From Hymenoscyphus infarciens (lineage: Eukaryota; Ascomycota; Leotiomycetes; Helotiales; Helotiaceae), in assembly GCA_001414345.1 (NCBI GenBank), contig LLCB01000164.1, forward strand, positions 1 through 64,000: DNA of 64,000 nucleotides. The letters are read 5' to 3'. Under the pieces are notes generated by a model, which made no database searches, was not told the origin of the DNA, and saw nothing but the letters and a program-made list of their open reading frames with translations. Positions 46,209-57,814 of the stretch are shown in pieces (within the stretch, counting starts at the first letter, position 1; every line of letters starts with the position of its first letter). Made by a program: the position numbers and the translations under genes.

Positions 46209-48433
46209 ATGTCCTCGGGAACTCCCTCAGTCTACGAGCCACTCCCCACCAAAACCTCAATCCGCGTCCTCCTTCTCGCGCCCGGACCCCCAGAGGATGA
46301 CATATTCTGCTGGCTCTTCCCCATAGATTTAGATAGCGACCATGGTCTCTCACCAGCTTCCATCCCCCGCCCCATCCAGGGCATCTCCTTCGTCCACGGG
46401 AAAACCTCCGATGGTTCCGAACGTAGATTCCCAATGGCCTTCGATATATACATTGACGACAACAAGGCTTTACCGCAAACACATCCATTTCAACGCTATA
46501 CCGCACTCTCTTACGTATGGGGAAGTACCGAGAACCCGGAATTCATTATTCTCGACGGGGAGAGGAAGTTCCCCGTGACGAGGAATTTGTACGCAGCCTT
46601 GAAGGCGATGAGGAGTGAGAGGGAGGGGAGAGCGATGTGGGTTGATGCTTTGTGTATTAACCAGACCGATCACGAGGAGAGGAAGGGCCAGATAGGACTC
46701 ATGAGACGAGTCTATCGACAAGCTGAGAAGGTTGTTGCTTATGTGCCAGTAAGCGAGGAGGACCAGAGGAATATCCCAGAACTGGTATCTAAAATCTGGG
46801 ATGCGAAAACGAAGCACGAGGCGAAACACAAGGGGAAGGAATCCATTGCACAAACCCCGGAGGAAAATCGGAAAGGGGTAATACCCATCTCGGATCTGAA
46901 ACCCAAAATGGTTGATACGGGACTGGAACAGGAAAATATTCATAGCCTCAAGCAAGAAGCGCAATTCCAGGAGATGAGCAGACCACGTCCAGAAAATGCA
47001 CAGTTCCTCGAGGACTTCGGGTTGCCACCTGTAGACAGTCCACTCTGGGCTTCGTGGCGGCGCTTCTTCGCCTCGCCTTACTACCGCCGAATCTAGATCC
47101 TACAAGAATTCGTATTAGCAAAAAGTCTAGGATTTTACTTCGGCACTAAAACAGTCTATATAGAGCCTATTATTGCTACTCATATCTTTATCAAGGAGTA
47201 CAGCGGCACAGTAAGCGCGCATTATCTTGGACACTCGCATAAAGGTGATCCCGAAGAGCTGTCATAATTAGCGATGGCTGGTGGTCGAGGGGCGGAACTG
47301 ATGTTCATGGAGAGAGTCCTGGTTGGGAATGATACACTCGAACAGCCGCTGGTTGAAAAGCTTCGACGGCTGAGCAGTTTCGAGGCCACGGATCCTAGAG
47401 ATAAGATCTACGCTTTACTAGGACTAGCAAAGGATGGAGATCTTTTCGCCGATCATGTTAATTACGCTCGTGACGAAACGCCCGCGAAGGTCTTCACGAG
47501 CTTTGCCTGTTGATTTGTGGAGAATGGAAAGGTGTTTGAAGTTCTATCCCAAGCTGGTTTGGCATCTTGTGATGCGGGACTACCTTCATGGGTTCCGGTA
47601 AGCTGATATCCGGTCAACCCTTCCTTCGGCTTAATACTGATGCGTTTAAAATTCAGAATTGGGCTGGCTCCCATATTCTCACAGGAGCACTGTCACCGCG
47701 TAAGAACCACTCACCAGAGCGAACCAGCAGCGTAAAGATCCTCCCTGAAAATACTCTTCTCATACGGGGCACGCTCCGAGACGAAGTCCAACACCTCAGC
47801 AATCCCTTCAATCAACTACCAAAAGAAGGTTCAGAGCCCCGCTCCGGAGGCAACTCAATTGACACCATACGAGGACTCGTCAACGGAATCCTGCTCGTGC
47901 TCAAGACTCTCGCCCAAACAGTGTCATTGGACGAGGTATTCGACCTCATATTCCAAGTTCTGACCCAAAAGAACACCAGCTCCACTCCAACGTCCCCTGA
48001 AGCCGAAGAAATCAAATCCCTAAAAATCGGCTTCGGGGCTTTCCTCGGTGTGATGAAAGCATGGGGACCAAACCTAGCAAATCTCAAAGATGGAAAAATG
48101 CTGCTGGTGGAATGTACTTCCCCCGAAGAATCGAAGATGTATAACCAGTTTCTCCAAAGGGTCTTTCAGACAACTGCATATACAAGATTTTGTATTAGCA
48201 AGAAGGGAGATATTGGACTAGTTCCCTACAGAACAGAGCTCGGCGATCTTGTAACGGTATTTGATGGAAGTTCTCATCAATTCATCCTCCGAAATGTTGA
48301 TCAGGGAAAAAAGAAAGAGAGTCATGAAATCACCAGCTACAGAATTGTTGGAAGTGGATATTTGCAGTCTTTGAACGAAAGTGAGGGCAGTTCTCGTGAA
48401 CTTGAGAACCAGCAAGATATAAGGTTGCTTTGA
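46209..48433 (+). pseudogene. HET-domain gene silenced by three in-frame stops (RIP-like)
   Basis: Reading 46209..47597 and 47657..48433 (intron 59 bp) gives 722 codons in a single frame, with no insertion or deletion. The HET domain shows FQRYTALSYVWGS, MWVDALCINQTD, VYRQAEKVVAYV and SWRRFFASPYYRR, then the family's usual W-VLQEF appears as stop-ILQEF. Later come DPRDKIYALLGL, FVENGKVFEVL, LPSWVP and the C-terminal FCISKKGDIGLVPY. Three stops interrupt it: TAG at 47094 (W expected), TAA at 47265 and TGA at 47511 (W expected, from SFARWFVENG-like relatives). All are explicable as C-to-T or G-to-A changes. Without them this would be a typical HET protein of about 720 residues. The start is the ATG at 46209. 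Confidence 0.85.
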
Positions 48434-48985
48434 AAGGTACAATCATTTTAATATTACTTTACTGAATCCAACTCCCTCTTATTTCCGTATCTATACTCTT
48501 TCCTTCTTTCTTGTAAAAGGAAAGCCGGAAGAAGAGAGTTTAATTGACAGTGTGCGGGCGCGAAAGATTCTGCCAGGAACAGCTGTCCTAAAATGGTGTA
48601 GTACTAGCCAAGTATAGATCAAACACACTTTTGCCTCTTGACTAAACAGAACGGAAAGAAGCTCCACAACCAAACATAAACAACAGAAGAAATAGAAGCG
48701 GGAAGCCTAAAAGAATAATGTAACGAGAGTGAGCTCGATAGGCTACAAACTCTCCGACCAAAAATGAATCATACATATGATACACGCCTTCCAGTACTTC
48801 CAAAACCACCACGGGTAAAACACCGGCTCCCTTCAGTATCAAGAGGAAACGCCAAAGTATTCGGGATGAGACCCTTCTTTCTTGAAGCGATGGCAATGAG
48901 CATCAGTCATAATGAAACATACTTTGTCCACTCCCCCTCAACCAACAAAGCACCAGCAAATAAAAGGGTGTGAGTCAGACCACCT
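48434..48985. other. Intergenic, no gene seen
   Basis: About 550 bases between two convergent gene ends. No supported frame. Confidence 0.45.
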
Positions 48986-50290
48986 TTAATTGTTTGGGCT
49001 GGGTTCACAAACCAATGCCGTAGCAGTTGCATAATTTCCATCATGGCTGATACTCACTCGCACCTCTCGATACGGATGTTCATCGCCCTCTTTGGATTTG
49101 ACGACGGCAACAGGGGCCAGGGAGCCCGTATCTGCATCGCTATCGTTCTTGGCGGGAGTTGTGATTTCGATATCATGAAGTGTGATTCGTCGATGGTAGT
49201 GTGCTTTGATGATTGCTTCTTTGGCGGCCCACCTAGGCGGGAAAAACAGTCAGTGAAATCATTAGGATATTTAGGGAGAAAGGGCGAGGAAAATACCTCC
49301 CAGAAAGAAACCTCGCGACTCTTGTTATCTCCCCTTCTCTCGTCAGTAGCTTTTCTGCCTCGCGCTTTTCTCTGAGATTTCTAGCCATCCCTTCTAGCTC
49401 TTTTTTTTTGGTTTCCAGCTCTCTTCGCTCTAGCTTTTTAAAGTCTAATCTAATCAAAGGTCAGCTGTGCGTCAATAACGACTCACAAAAGACTCGTAGG
49501 AAGAGAGAGTAGAAGCGATAGACATACTTAGCTCTCTTGCTCCTCTGAAATGCAAGTAGCGCCAAATGATTTTCACGGGTATGGTTCTCTTCAAGCGCCT
49601 CTCTCTTCTCGTAAAGTTCTGCGACCTCCTTCGCTGGGTCTTCATCAGGATACTCAACCGAGGCTCCCCAGGCCAACTTTTCGTCTTTCTTCTCTCTATT
49701 TCCTAGGATTTTCCCAGCTAGCTCAAGATCACTCATCGTCGCATGGCCTTCAATGTTTCTAAGCTCTCTATCAGTGTATTTTGGCGATATGCACTCGCTA
49801 GTCGCCAATCACAATATTAGCCATCAGACCCTCCGAATCAAAGAAAAGACATCCAAGGCCACAACCACATCTCAACCCCTCCTCCATAGTCGCCTCCACC
49901 TCGCTCGACCCAAAAAAATATGAAAATCAAAAGCCGGGAATCAACATACTTGAGCGGATGTTTACCCGAGTACATCTGACCATACAAGACAGTCCACTCC
50001 GCCAGCGTCAAAACATAATTCCCATCCTCGTCGTAGACCGATTGCGCGGGAGGGGGAACGGTCTCCACTTTTCCCCCGCGAGGAACATATAATGGATCCC
50101 GCTCTTTGGTAATCGGCCTGATCATATCAGGAACGGCCAACCGATCTCGATGGGCGTCTCTCTCGCTCGGCGTCAATACCCTCCTAATGAAGGACGCATG
50201 ATCTTTGACAACGAGCTGTCGAATGCGAGCAATGTTACAAATATCCGTTCCAATTCTCATAGGCGAGGGGAAGGGGAGATATGGAGGCAT
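48986..50290 (-). CDS. PPT2: Holo-[acyl-carrier-protein] synthase (4'-phosphopantetheinyl transferase, AcpS/Ppt2-type)
   Basis: Exons join(48986..49232, 49297..49449, 49528..49797, 49950..50290), minus strand, encode 336 residues with introns of 64, 78 and 152 bp. The N-terminal Mg2+-binding block reads MRIGTDICNIARI, and the second active-site block GRWAAKEAIIKAHYHRRI is formed by the last splice. The C-terminal SISHDGNYATATAL is also typical. The enzyme transfers 4'-phosphopantetheine from CoA to mitochondrial acyl carrier protein. Between the two blocks lies a charged insertion of about 130 residues (ELETKKKELEGMARNLREKREAEKL), helical or coiled-coil in character, making the protein far longer than bacterial AcpS (about 120). 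The start MPPYLPFPSPMRIG has no strong mitochondrial presequence. Confidence 0.87.
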
Positions 50291-51054
50291 GATTCGCGCT
50301 CTGCAAAAGAAAGATCCTTTCCGATCGGAGCGCGTTTTGCGGTTGTTAGTTTTAGGAACGAGGAGGAAGATGGTTGCTTTTTATATAAATGTGGGACCAA
50401 GTGGATAAAGCACTAAATTTAAGCTTATTTTTAGCGTATGTCCCCTGTATTCCATCTGCTCCCCTTGTTTTTGTGTTTATGCCTACTCCCCAAAATCCTC
50501 AGTAGTCTGCTCTTTCTCAACGGCATTTTACGACAGCAGGGAGTCCATATTTTCCTACCGCAAACAAAATCTCCCAGAACCCAGCCATTTTCTTTTTAAA
50601 TTTGCTATTTCCATCTCACTGCCCATCTTCACGTCTCATAACAAAGAACACCTCTACCCATTTCCCCAGTTTCTCACCACTTCAAGACTCCACTCGTACC
50701 TTGCATTTAAATCCCCGAGAAGAGATCCGTCAAGTCAACAATCACAAAAACAAAAACTCCCCAAGGAAGAATTGATATGCATCAGTGTATATTATTATAT
50801 GCATACTCAATCCTCAATATCCATGGGCCAGCTCTCTGGACGCAGCTTCAACCCATCACTCACGAGAAAGGTGGAATGTCTATCTCCCTATCTCTCCAAA
50901 AGCATACATACACCGATCGCCAAATAGCATCGGTGCGCAAAAATAATCAAACAAGGTACAAGGTAGGTTATAGTCTAGAGACTGATGGCCACTCCAATCC
51001 CCACTTTCCTGCTCATCTCACGATAAAGACGAAAACCGGGAAAATGAAAGGGTG
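50291..51054. other. Intergenic, no gene seen
   Basis: About 760 bases between the start of the synthase gene and the end of the R3H gene. No supported frame. Composition is CT/CA-rich near 50600-50760. Confidence 0.45.
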
Positions 51055-52268
51055 TCAGATGAGACCATACAAAGGCCGTGGAAGATCCCCCTGAAGACTA
51101 GAACCAGTAATCCTCCGACCAGTCTTCATCTTAACGTCTTGAGTTTTGATGCCAACATAAGCTTCCCTCCTTGCTGGATCACCAACAGTGACAGAGCGCG
51201 AAGAGAGACCATAGTACGCAGCAATAGAATGGACAAGCCAACGTCTATTCGAAATTAGCCTTCAAACTCATCAAGCAAAACACCAGAAGAACAACATACC
51301 CAAAGCCCGACCCCCGGTCATCCGCCGCCCCCTCCCAAATCATCTTCTCCCTCTGCAAAAACATCTCAGCCCTCTCCCTCTCCTCCCGAACCACATCACT
51401 CATCCGTCCATTCCGTCCAATAAACACAATCTCCTCATCCTCGCTATCCAACTCCGGCTCATCATCCGAGTCCCTCCCACTCATCCGTTGTCTCTCCTGC
51501 CGTTCATGTTCGCGAACAAATTTCCGGACTTCCTCCTCGAGTTCTTGGAGAAGCGTTTTGGCGCCTTTGCTACGCTTGAGCTTGGCCTTGAGTTCTTGGG
51601 GAATACGTCCTTTTTGTTCGTCACGGGCAGCGGCTTTAGTTGCGGTGGAGGATTTGCGGGCGTGTTTGGCTTGGGCTTCGTTGCGGAGGTCCCAGAGGGG
51701 GGCGAGATAATAAGGGACGCTGTGGACGGGGTAGGTGGGGTGGATTTCCCAGTCAGAGGGGAGGGGAGGTTGGGCGTTGGGGACGTGGAGGAAACGATCT
51801 GGAGAGATTCTTAGGTTAGCATGTTGTCTTCACATCTCTTTGATTATCGGTTGCCATAATTCCCAACTCCAAGTGATGCGTCATCGCTCTCAGCCTTAAT
51901 GCATGCACTCCCAAAACCGCGCAAGAAGATTCATGCTCAACGCGATAAGAATAATCTCTTGGGGATACGACCACGGAGAGCAACATACCATTCTCCCATC
52001 GTTGCCGTCTTCTACTGCCTTCCTTCCCCTTCAAGAAGGCCTCTCTGCGTTTCATGCTATCACGTCTCAGCGGCTCCTTCCTAGCTTTAACAGCCTTGAG
52101 CGCCTCAGTAGCCGCATCAAGAGGAAGAGGAATCGAAAGCGTAACTCCACTTCCCTGCGCAGGGGCCGAAATCGACAATGAAGCAAGACCAGCAGTCAAA
52201 CCAGCTGCTGCCTGGGTTGGCAACGCAGCCTGTTGCTCCGGTGGAGGGACGCTGGAGTAGATGGCCAT
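51055..52268 (-). CDS. R3H-associated / R3H-like nucleic-acid-binding protein
   Basis: Exons join(51055..51244, 51300..51798, 51989..52268), minus strand, encode 322 residues with introns of 55 and 190 bp. An Ala/Pro/Ser-rich N-terminus precedes the R3H-associated N-terminal signature RRDSMKRREAFLKGKEGSRRRQRWENDRFLHVPNAQPPLPSDWE (split by intron 1). A charged helical middle follows, with SDDEPELDSEDEEIVFIGRNGRMSD. The R3H-like end reads RWLVHSIAAYYGLSSRSVTVGDPARREAYVG. R3H domains bind single-stranded nucleic acids, so a role in RNA metabolism is likely but not shown. The start is the ATG at 52268; an upstream TTG extends the frame. Confidence 0.85.
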
Positions 52269-52932
52269 CGTAAGAAGCTTTTGCAAGTTGTGCAGACAGG
52301 TATTCAGTAGAGAATACTAAAGGCAAGAAGGAAGAAGCTCTCTATCCAGAAAGAGTTCAAAGATGAAGCTGGGACGGAGTGGGATGACAAGTTGGAAGGG
52401 AAATGAAGCTACCTACGGGAGAGTGAGGACAGAACACAGAACACGGGGAAGCGAAGCTATCGAAACCCGGCTTATCGGAAGCCTGGTCGTAATCGCCCAA
52501 CACTCACATTGACCAATCGTTGCGCGTTATGAGGGGACGTGTGTGATTGCTTTTAAATGTCTCACTGCCCCATTCCCCGGATGACCATATCATGCATGTG
52601 CGCTGCAGCATGTGCGAAGGTGTCATAATTATACAAACGATGTAGCAATGAATCCAGCATTAAAGCGAGCTTGAACAAAAGACTTCGTTTGCACAAATCA
52701 CAACATGGGCCAAACTGGAAACGACACAAAGATGCTATCGCTCCAACGCCGTCTGTATGTTTCCAAGCATCAACTGGCTTGAAGAGGCCCACTATTCATG
52801 AAATCATGCCAAAGGTTCTGGTTTCAGTTGTACGAGAACAATAACCTTGACTTATTCAGTAGAGTTGGCATAATCGCAATCATCTAATTTGTACTCTAAT
52901 TGTATAACCAACAACGACAAGGGATCGCCTTA
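52269..52932. other. Intergenic, no gene seen
   Basis: About 660 bases between the R3H start and the aminopeptidase end. A 76-codon minus-strand frame (52562-52792) has no recognisable domain. Confidence 0.45.
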
Positions 52933-54214
52933 TCATAGCTTTGCAAAGGCAAGCTCATACACCAGGCCGAGAGTAAGTTTAGCGTGTTGAAGCATGTGAT
53001 CAAAACTCAAGTACTTGATCAAATCATCCGAAGTATGGATCTTCTTGTCAGAGTTGGCAAATGCAGACTCAATCACGAAAGCGGAAGGATAGCCAGCTTT
53101 GGATGCAGAGGCATGATCAGAGCATGCATATCCACATTTGGTCTCCGTGTAAGGAATAGAGCAGTACTAAAGACGAATTAGCTTAGATCAATGATAAACA
53201 AGATGCATCATCTTACCTCTGTGACAACAGTCTTGATAAAGGTGGTGAGAGCGGGATCAACAAAATCGGTGATGACTCCGACTGACTCTTCCAACCCAGC
53301 ATCAAGGGTACCTTGTACATAGCCAGTCATGTCCTGTTGCAACATCGCCCGAATATCCCGTCCAGTCTTCTCGTATTCTGTGAAGATTGCCTGGCTCCCA
53401 AGTAGCCCACCTTCCTCAGCAGAGTACCAATGGAACTCGATGGTATTTTCCGCGTTCCCCTTGATGATGTCTTTGGAAGTGAGAAGAACTCGTAGAGCTT
53501 CCAAAATAGTGACTGTTCCTGATCCGTCATCATCGGCACCTGGTGCTGAGAAAATGGAAGGAAGGAAGAGGTTGATGCTGTCTTGGTGCGCACCAATAAC
53601 CACCGTGGAATTCTTCTTTCCCGGAATAGTTGCGATAACGCTGTTTTGTCCCCAAGGATGTGGGAAGTGCTTCGCAAATGCACCATGATCCGCGGCACCA
53701 GAGTCTGAGATGAGATCCTGAACCTGCTCCAACAACCATTCAGATGACTGTCTCCCATAATCCGACTTGTAGTATCGAGTGTGGAAGGAGGTAAAGTGTT
53801 CGAGGTTTGCCTTCATGTTCGCCTTGGTGAGATTCTTCAACAGAGGTGATAATTCATCCTGCAACACAGGCTTTTTGGGGAATGATGGTTCTTTTCTGGA
53901 AGAGGCGATTTTGAATGAACCGAGTTCCTGTGTTTCAGTGATGTCCATGAATTGTTGACCATCCTATGTAAACAATACATTAGCATATACTTGAAAATAA
54001 GGTGCAGTCCTCAGGATAGACATACTCTTCTCAGCTCCCACTTCTCCTCCTCTGTCACCCATCTTGTCTCACCAGGAGCAAGCTCGATTAGATATTGCTC
54101 TTCCGAGGTGCCACTGGCGTTGATAACGACTTGGTCCTTCTCATGTTGTTCCACGAATCTGGCGGAAACGACAGCAGCAGAGAGCGCCAGCGCTGAGAAT
54201 GTTGAGAGCTTCAT
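52933..54214 (-). CDS. Secreted M28 leucine aminopeptidase (Lap1-like)
   Basis: Exons join(52933..53166, 53217..53963, 54026..54214), minus strand, encode 389 residues with introns of 50 and 62 bp. A signal peptide ([18 protein letters not shown]) and a propeptide precede the catalytic domain. The di-zinc site is complete: GAHQD (H189), GADDDGSG (D208 region), [10 protein letters not shown] (E246/E247), QQDMTGY (D274) and [13 protein letters not shown] (H330). Fungal M28E leucine aminopeptidases clip N-terminal residues from peptides outside the cell, often in acid or protein-rich media. Length and motif order are as expected, and the Cys pair C323/C327 matches the disulfide of the family. 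A 24-base upstream leader is normal. Confidence 0.92.
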
Positions 54215-54640
54215 GGTGATGAGAGAAGGATGTGGTAGAGTATGAGGGGTGATGTAAGTTGTGACGTTTTGTTGACTTGCTATCAACTGAAGCACGATAA
54301 ACAGATGGACAGCCAGAGCCAAAGTGGAGGGTCCAAGCTAGTGAAGCGGAGCGGATCAACCGGGGGATGATAGATTGTGGCGGTACTTCAAGTTGTGGCG
54401 CTCATCGCCGATCTTCCCAAATGCTAATGCTAAACATTCTTCTATAGGACTTCAACAATTTCGCAGTTCGCAAGGCCATAAAAACTTTGCAGTCGACGTG
54501 ATATTTGAGAGAATGTCGTGCGTTATAGCATACATAAATTATCCCATTCTCAGCCACACTGGGCGCTGACCCCACCGAGTAAGCGACAGGTGGACTAATC
54601 AGAGAGCAGGACAGCGCGTGCTACTAGAGCGTCTTTAGTT
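54215..54640. other. Promoter region of aminopeptidase gene, then transition to AT-rich DNA
   Basis: Balanced composition until about 54640, then an abrupt change to AT-rich repeat DNA. No gene is seen. Confidence 0.45.
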
Positions 54641-56333
54641 CTATTTAGTCGTAAGATAAAGCGTTGAGAAGCCAAAAGTAATTTTCTCTAGCTTATTTAG
54701 ATTATATAACTTATATTAAAAAAGTTATCTTTTTAGTTTACTATATAACTTATATATAGACGTAATTAGAAGTCTAGTTTAAAACTACTTCTATTTAGAT
54801 TAGAATTATACTAAAATCTAGGTAGCTTTAAACTACGAGACTACTAAACTAGCTTAGAAGTACTAAGATATTAAAATTTATATTAAAGCTATTTATATTT
54901 CTTACTTTATATATAATCGCTTAGATCTACTTTCTCTATTCTACTATATATTTTAGATAAGAGATAGTAATACGTTAAAACTAGTAATACGCTGTTTTTT
55001 TTTATATCTAAACTCTCTATATTTAAAAATATATAGAAAAATAATAATACTTTATTAATACTTATTATAAAGACTACTATTTTAATAAGTACTTATTAAA
55101 TACTTTTCTAAGAGAAAAAATATCTATAAGAATTACTAATAGAATTAGAGTAGTAGTTAGAAAAGCTCTCTATTAAAAGCTTAAACTTATTATTAAACTC
55201 TAGAATAGTAGAGATATTCTATTAAAGAGTTAAAAAAGTCGATTTTAGATATAAATATAATTAATATATTACTAGTTTTAACGTATTACTATCTCTTACT
55301 TAGAAGATATATATCTTCTAAATAAGTATAGAGCTAAATAATTAGTAGTAGTATCTCTTTTTTTAACTCTTTTTCTACTCTTTCTTACTCTTTTATATTT
55401 TTTATAACTTCTATTTTATAGAATTCTTTCTAATAGAGAAACTTATTATAATAAATAAATATAACGTATTATTAATATATATATAGTAGATATATACTTT
55501 TTAGAAATAACTAAGTTAATTATTTATCTTTTTATACTTTATATTAATAATAAAAGCGTATATTAGTAGTATTAGATCGAGTCTAGAGTTAAATAACTTA
55601 GCTTATATACTTATATTATAAGCTAAATTATATTAAAATACTTATTTTTTTAGTAGAGCTTTTTAAAAATTCGATTATAAGTAAATTATTATTAAGTTTC
55701 TATATTATTATATACTTTTGTAGTGTTTAAAGAATAAGATAATAATTTAAGTATTTAGTTATATTAGAGCTAGAAATATAAAATTAGAATCGCGTTCTAC
55801 TAAATTATATAAATTATATAATAAACTAAATAGATAAACTTTTTTATATAAGATTTTTACTATAATAAAGATATCTACTTAATAATAAAAATAATAAAAG
55901 TAGTTATATTATAATTATAGAATCTATATAAAAAGTATAGAGTAAAATAAGAATTATTTAATTTTAAACTTTCTATTATAAAAGAGAATTTAATTCTAGT
56001 TTTTAAAATATTTATACTTTATTAGCTATTTCTCTAACTACGTTAGTTTTTTATAATATTAATTATATATTAATTTTCTTTTTCTTTATAATATTATATT
56101 AATAAGATTCTTATTATTTTATAGAAAAGTTTATATTATTAATATCTAAATAGTTTAATATTTTAAAAACTTAAAATAATAGATTTAAAATAAATCTAAA
56201 CTAGTAAACTCTATAATATTAATCTAAGAATCTTCTTAATATTATATTATTTCAAAGATTAGAGCTAGAATTAGCTTAGTTATATTAAGTTTATATATTA
56301 TTAGAAAAAAGTAGATATCTTTATATATATAAT

Positions 56334-57468
56334 TATAATAATACGAAATATATACGACTTTTAGAGCCTATTTAGCTCGTATATAATTTAATATAGATAT
56401 ATAATATTTATATATATAATAGTATGCTATTATCCTAGATAGCTGAGAGTACCTACTATATATAAGGTTTCAGTAGTTATTGTCTTATATTATCTATTTT
56501 AGAAAGGTTACGTAGGTTTAAGCTTTTGTATTAGCCGAGGTTATTCGGTTTCAGACTCTTTTATATAGTCCGAACCTCTTGTATATAGTAGCCTACTCTC
56601 CTAGAGTTAGAAAAGGCTAGTTTAGCCTTTTCTTCTATATTAGAGCCTAGTATCTACATACGTCATTCTGCTATACGCACTCCTATATACCTCTACTATA
56701 GTTGTATATATTTCGTGCTATTATAATATACGAGTATAAAGTCAAAAGCTACTTATATATATCGATTTATATTATAAGTTTAACTTTAAATATATTCTAT
56801 ATTATTTAACTCGTATATATTTCAGTATATATTTCGTTAACTCTAGACTATATCTCTAGTAGTAGTTATAGTAGTAATAGTAGTATAAGAAGAAAAGATA
56901 TATATATATATATATAAAAGTTAAAAGTTAAAAGGTTAAAAGAGTATATTATTTATTTTTAGTAGTATATATTCTTATATATATTTTTAAAGAATATATA
57001 AGCAAAAGTTTATACTATAATATATATATATATATATATATATTATATTCTTTAGTAGTATATATATTAAATAAGAACTAATATATATAAGTTAAATAGA
57101 CTTTTAAAGAGATATATAAGAGTATATTCGAATAAATAATATATATAGATACTAGATACTAATATAGAAGAAAAGACTAAATTAGTCTTCTCTTATTCTA
57201 AATAGAAGTATTTATATATAAAAGTTTAGATATTACTAAAGTCTAATAATAATAATAACTAAGTCTTATCTAATATAGCTAATACTAAATAATAAGAGCT
57301 AAAAAGCTAAATATATAATATCTGAATCTTAATCTCTTTTATATATAAATATTAGATATTAATATCTTCGATAACTTTAGTTATATAAGTATTAGTAATT
57401 TATACTCTTAGTATAGAGATATTAGTAGTTTTATAAATACTAGTAATTTAGAATAGTAGGCTATTATA
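56334..57468. mobile_element. Family B MITE copy 1, interrupted by a PIF-like MITE
   Basis: The left end (TATAATAATACG) and right end (reverse complement TATAATAGCCTA) are degraded versions of the TATAATAGTACG termini of copies 2 and 3. The outer parts match those copies in order (AAATATATAC near the left; AGAGATATATAAGAG; AATAATATATATAGATACTA; AATAATAAGAGCTAAAAAGC), but 740 bp of foreign DNA (56364-57103) sit inside. Without the insertion and its duplicate TTA the element is about 390 bp, like the other copies. Confidence 0.65.
56364..57103. mobile_element. PIF/Harbinger-like MITE, nested in family B copy
   Basis: The left terminus GAGCCTATTTAGCTCG and reverse-complemented right terminus AAGTCTATTTAACTTA form inverted repeats, and they differ by G-to-A and C-to-T changes. 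TTA flanks both ends (56361-56363, 57104-57106). The interior has no open frame. It shares reversed blocks with the element at 10108-10564, including ATAAGCAAAAGTTTATACTA and AAGAGTATATTATT. Confidence 0.68.
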
Positions 57469-57814
57469 ATAATAATCTTTATAACTTTTTTAATCTATTC
57501 TTAAGTAATCTATACTCTAAGAATATTACTTAAGAGTCTAGTCTAGAAGATACTAGAATAAAAGAGTGTTTTTAGATATTTTTAAAACCTTTTTTATAAG
57601 CTATATAGTTTATAGAGTTTATAAAGCGCGTAGAAGTTATTAGTAGTATAATTAGAGCTAGATTATTATATCTTATGAATAAGAGAGCCTTTTAGCTAGT
57701 GATATTACGAGAGGTACACAGACGAGTTTTTCTCGAGCGGCTAACTTAGCGCCTAAACACTCTTTTAATTTACAAGCTCCTTTGCACAAAGATACTTTCA
57801 TCCACTCCTAAAAT

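Larger units (their letters stand above)
54641..57690. repeat. AT-rich RIP-like repeat block
   Basis: About 3 kb of TpA-rich, CpA/TpG-poor DNA without open frames, with several AT dinucleotide runs (about 56898-56924, 57017-57042). It includes nested MITEs at 56334-57468. The edge at about 57690 is sharp and leads into the kinase gene. Confidence 0.8.
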
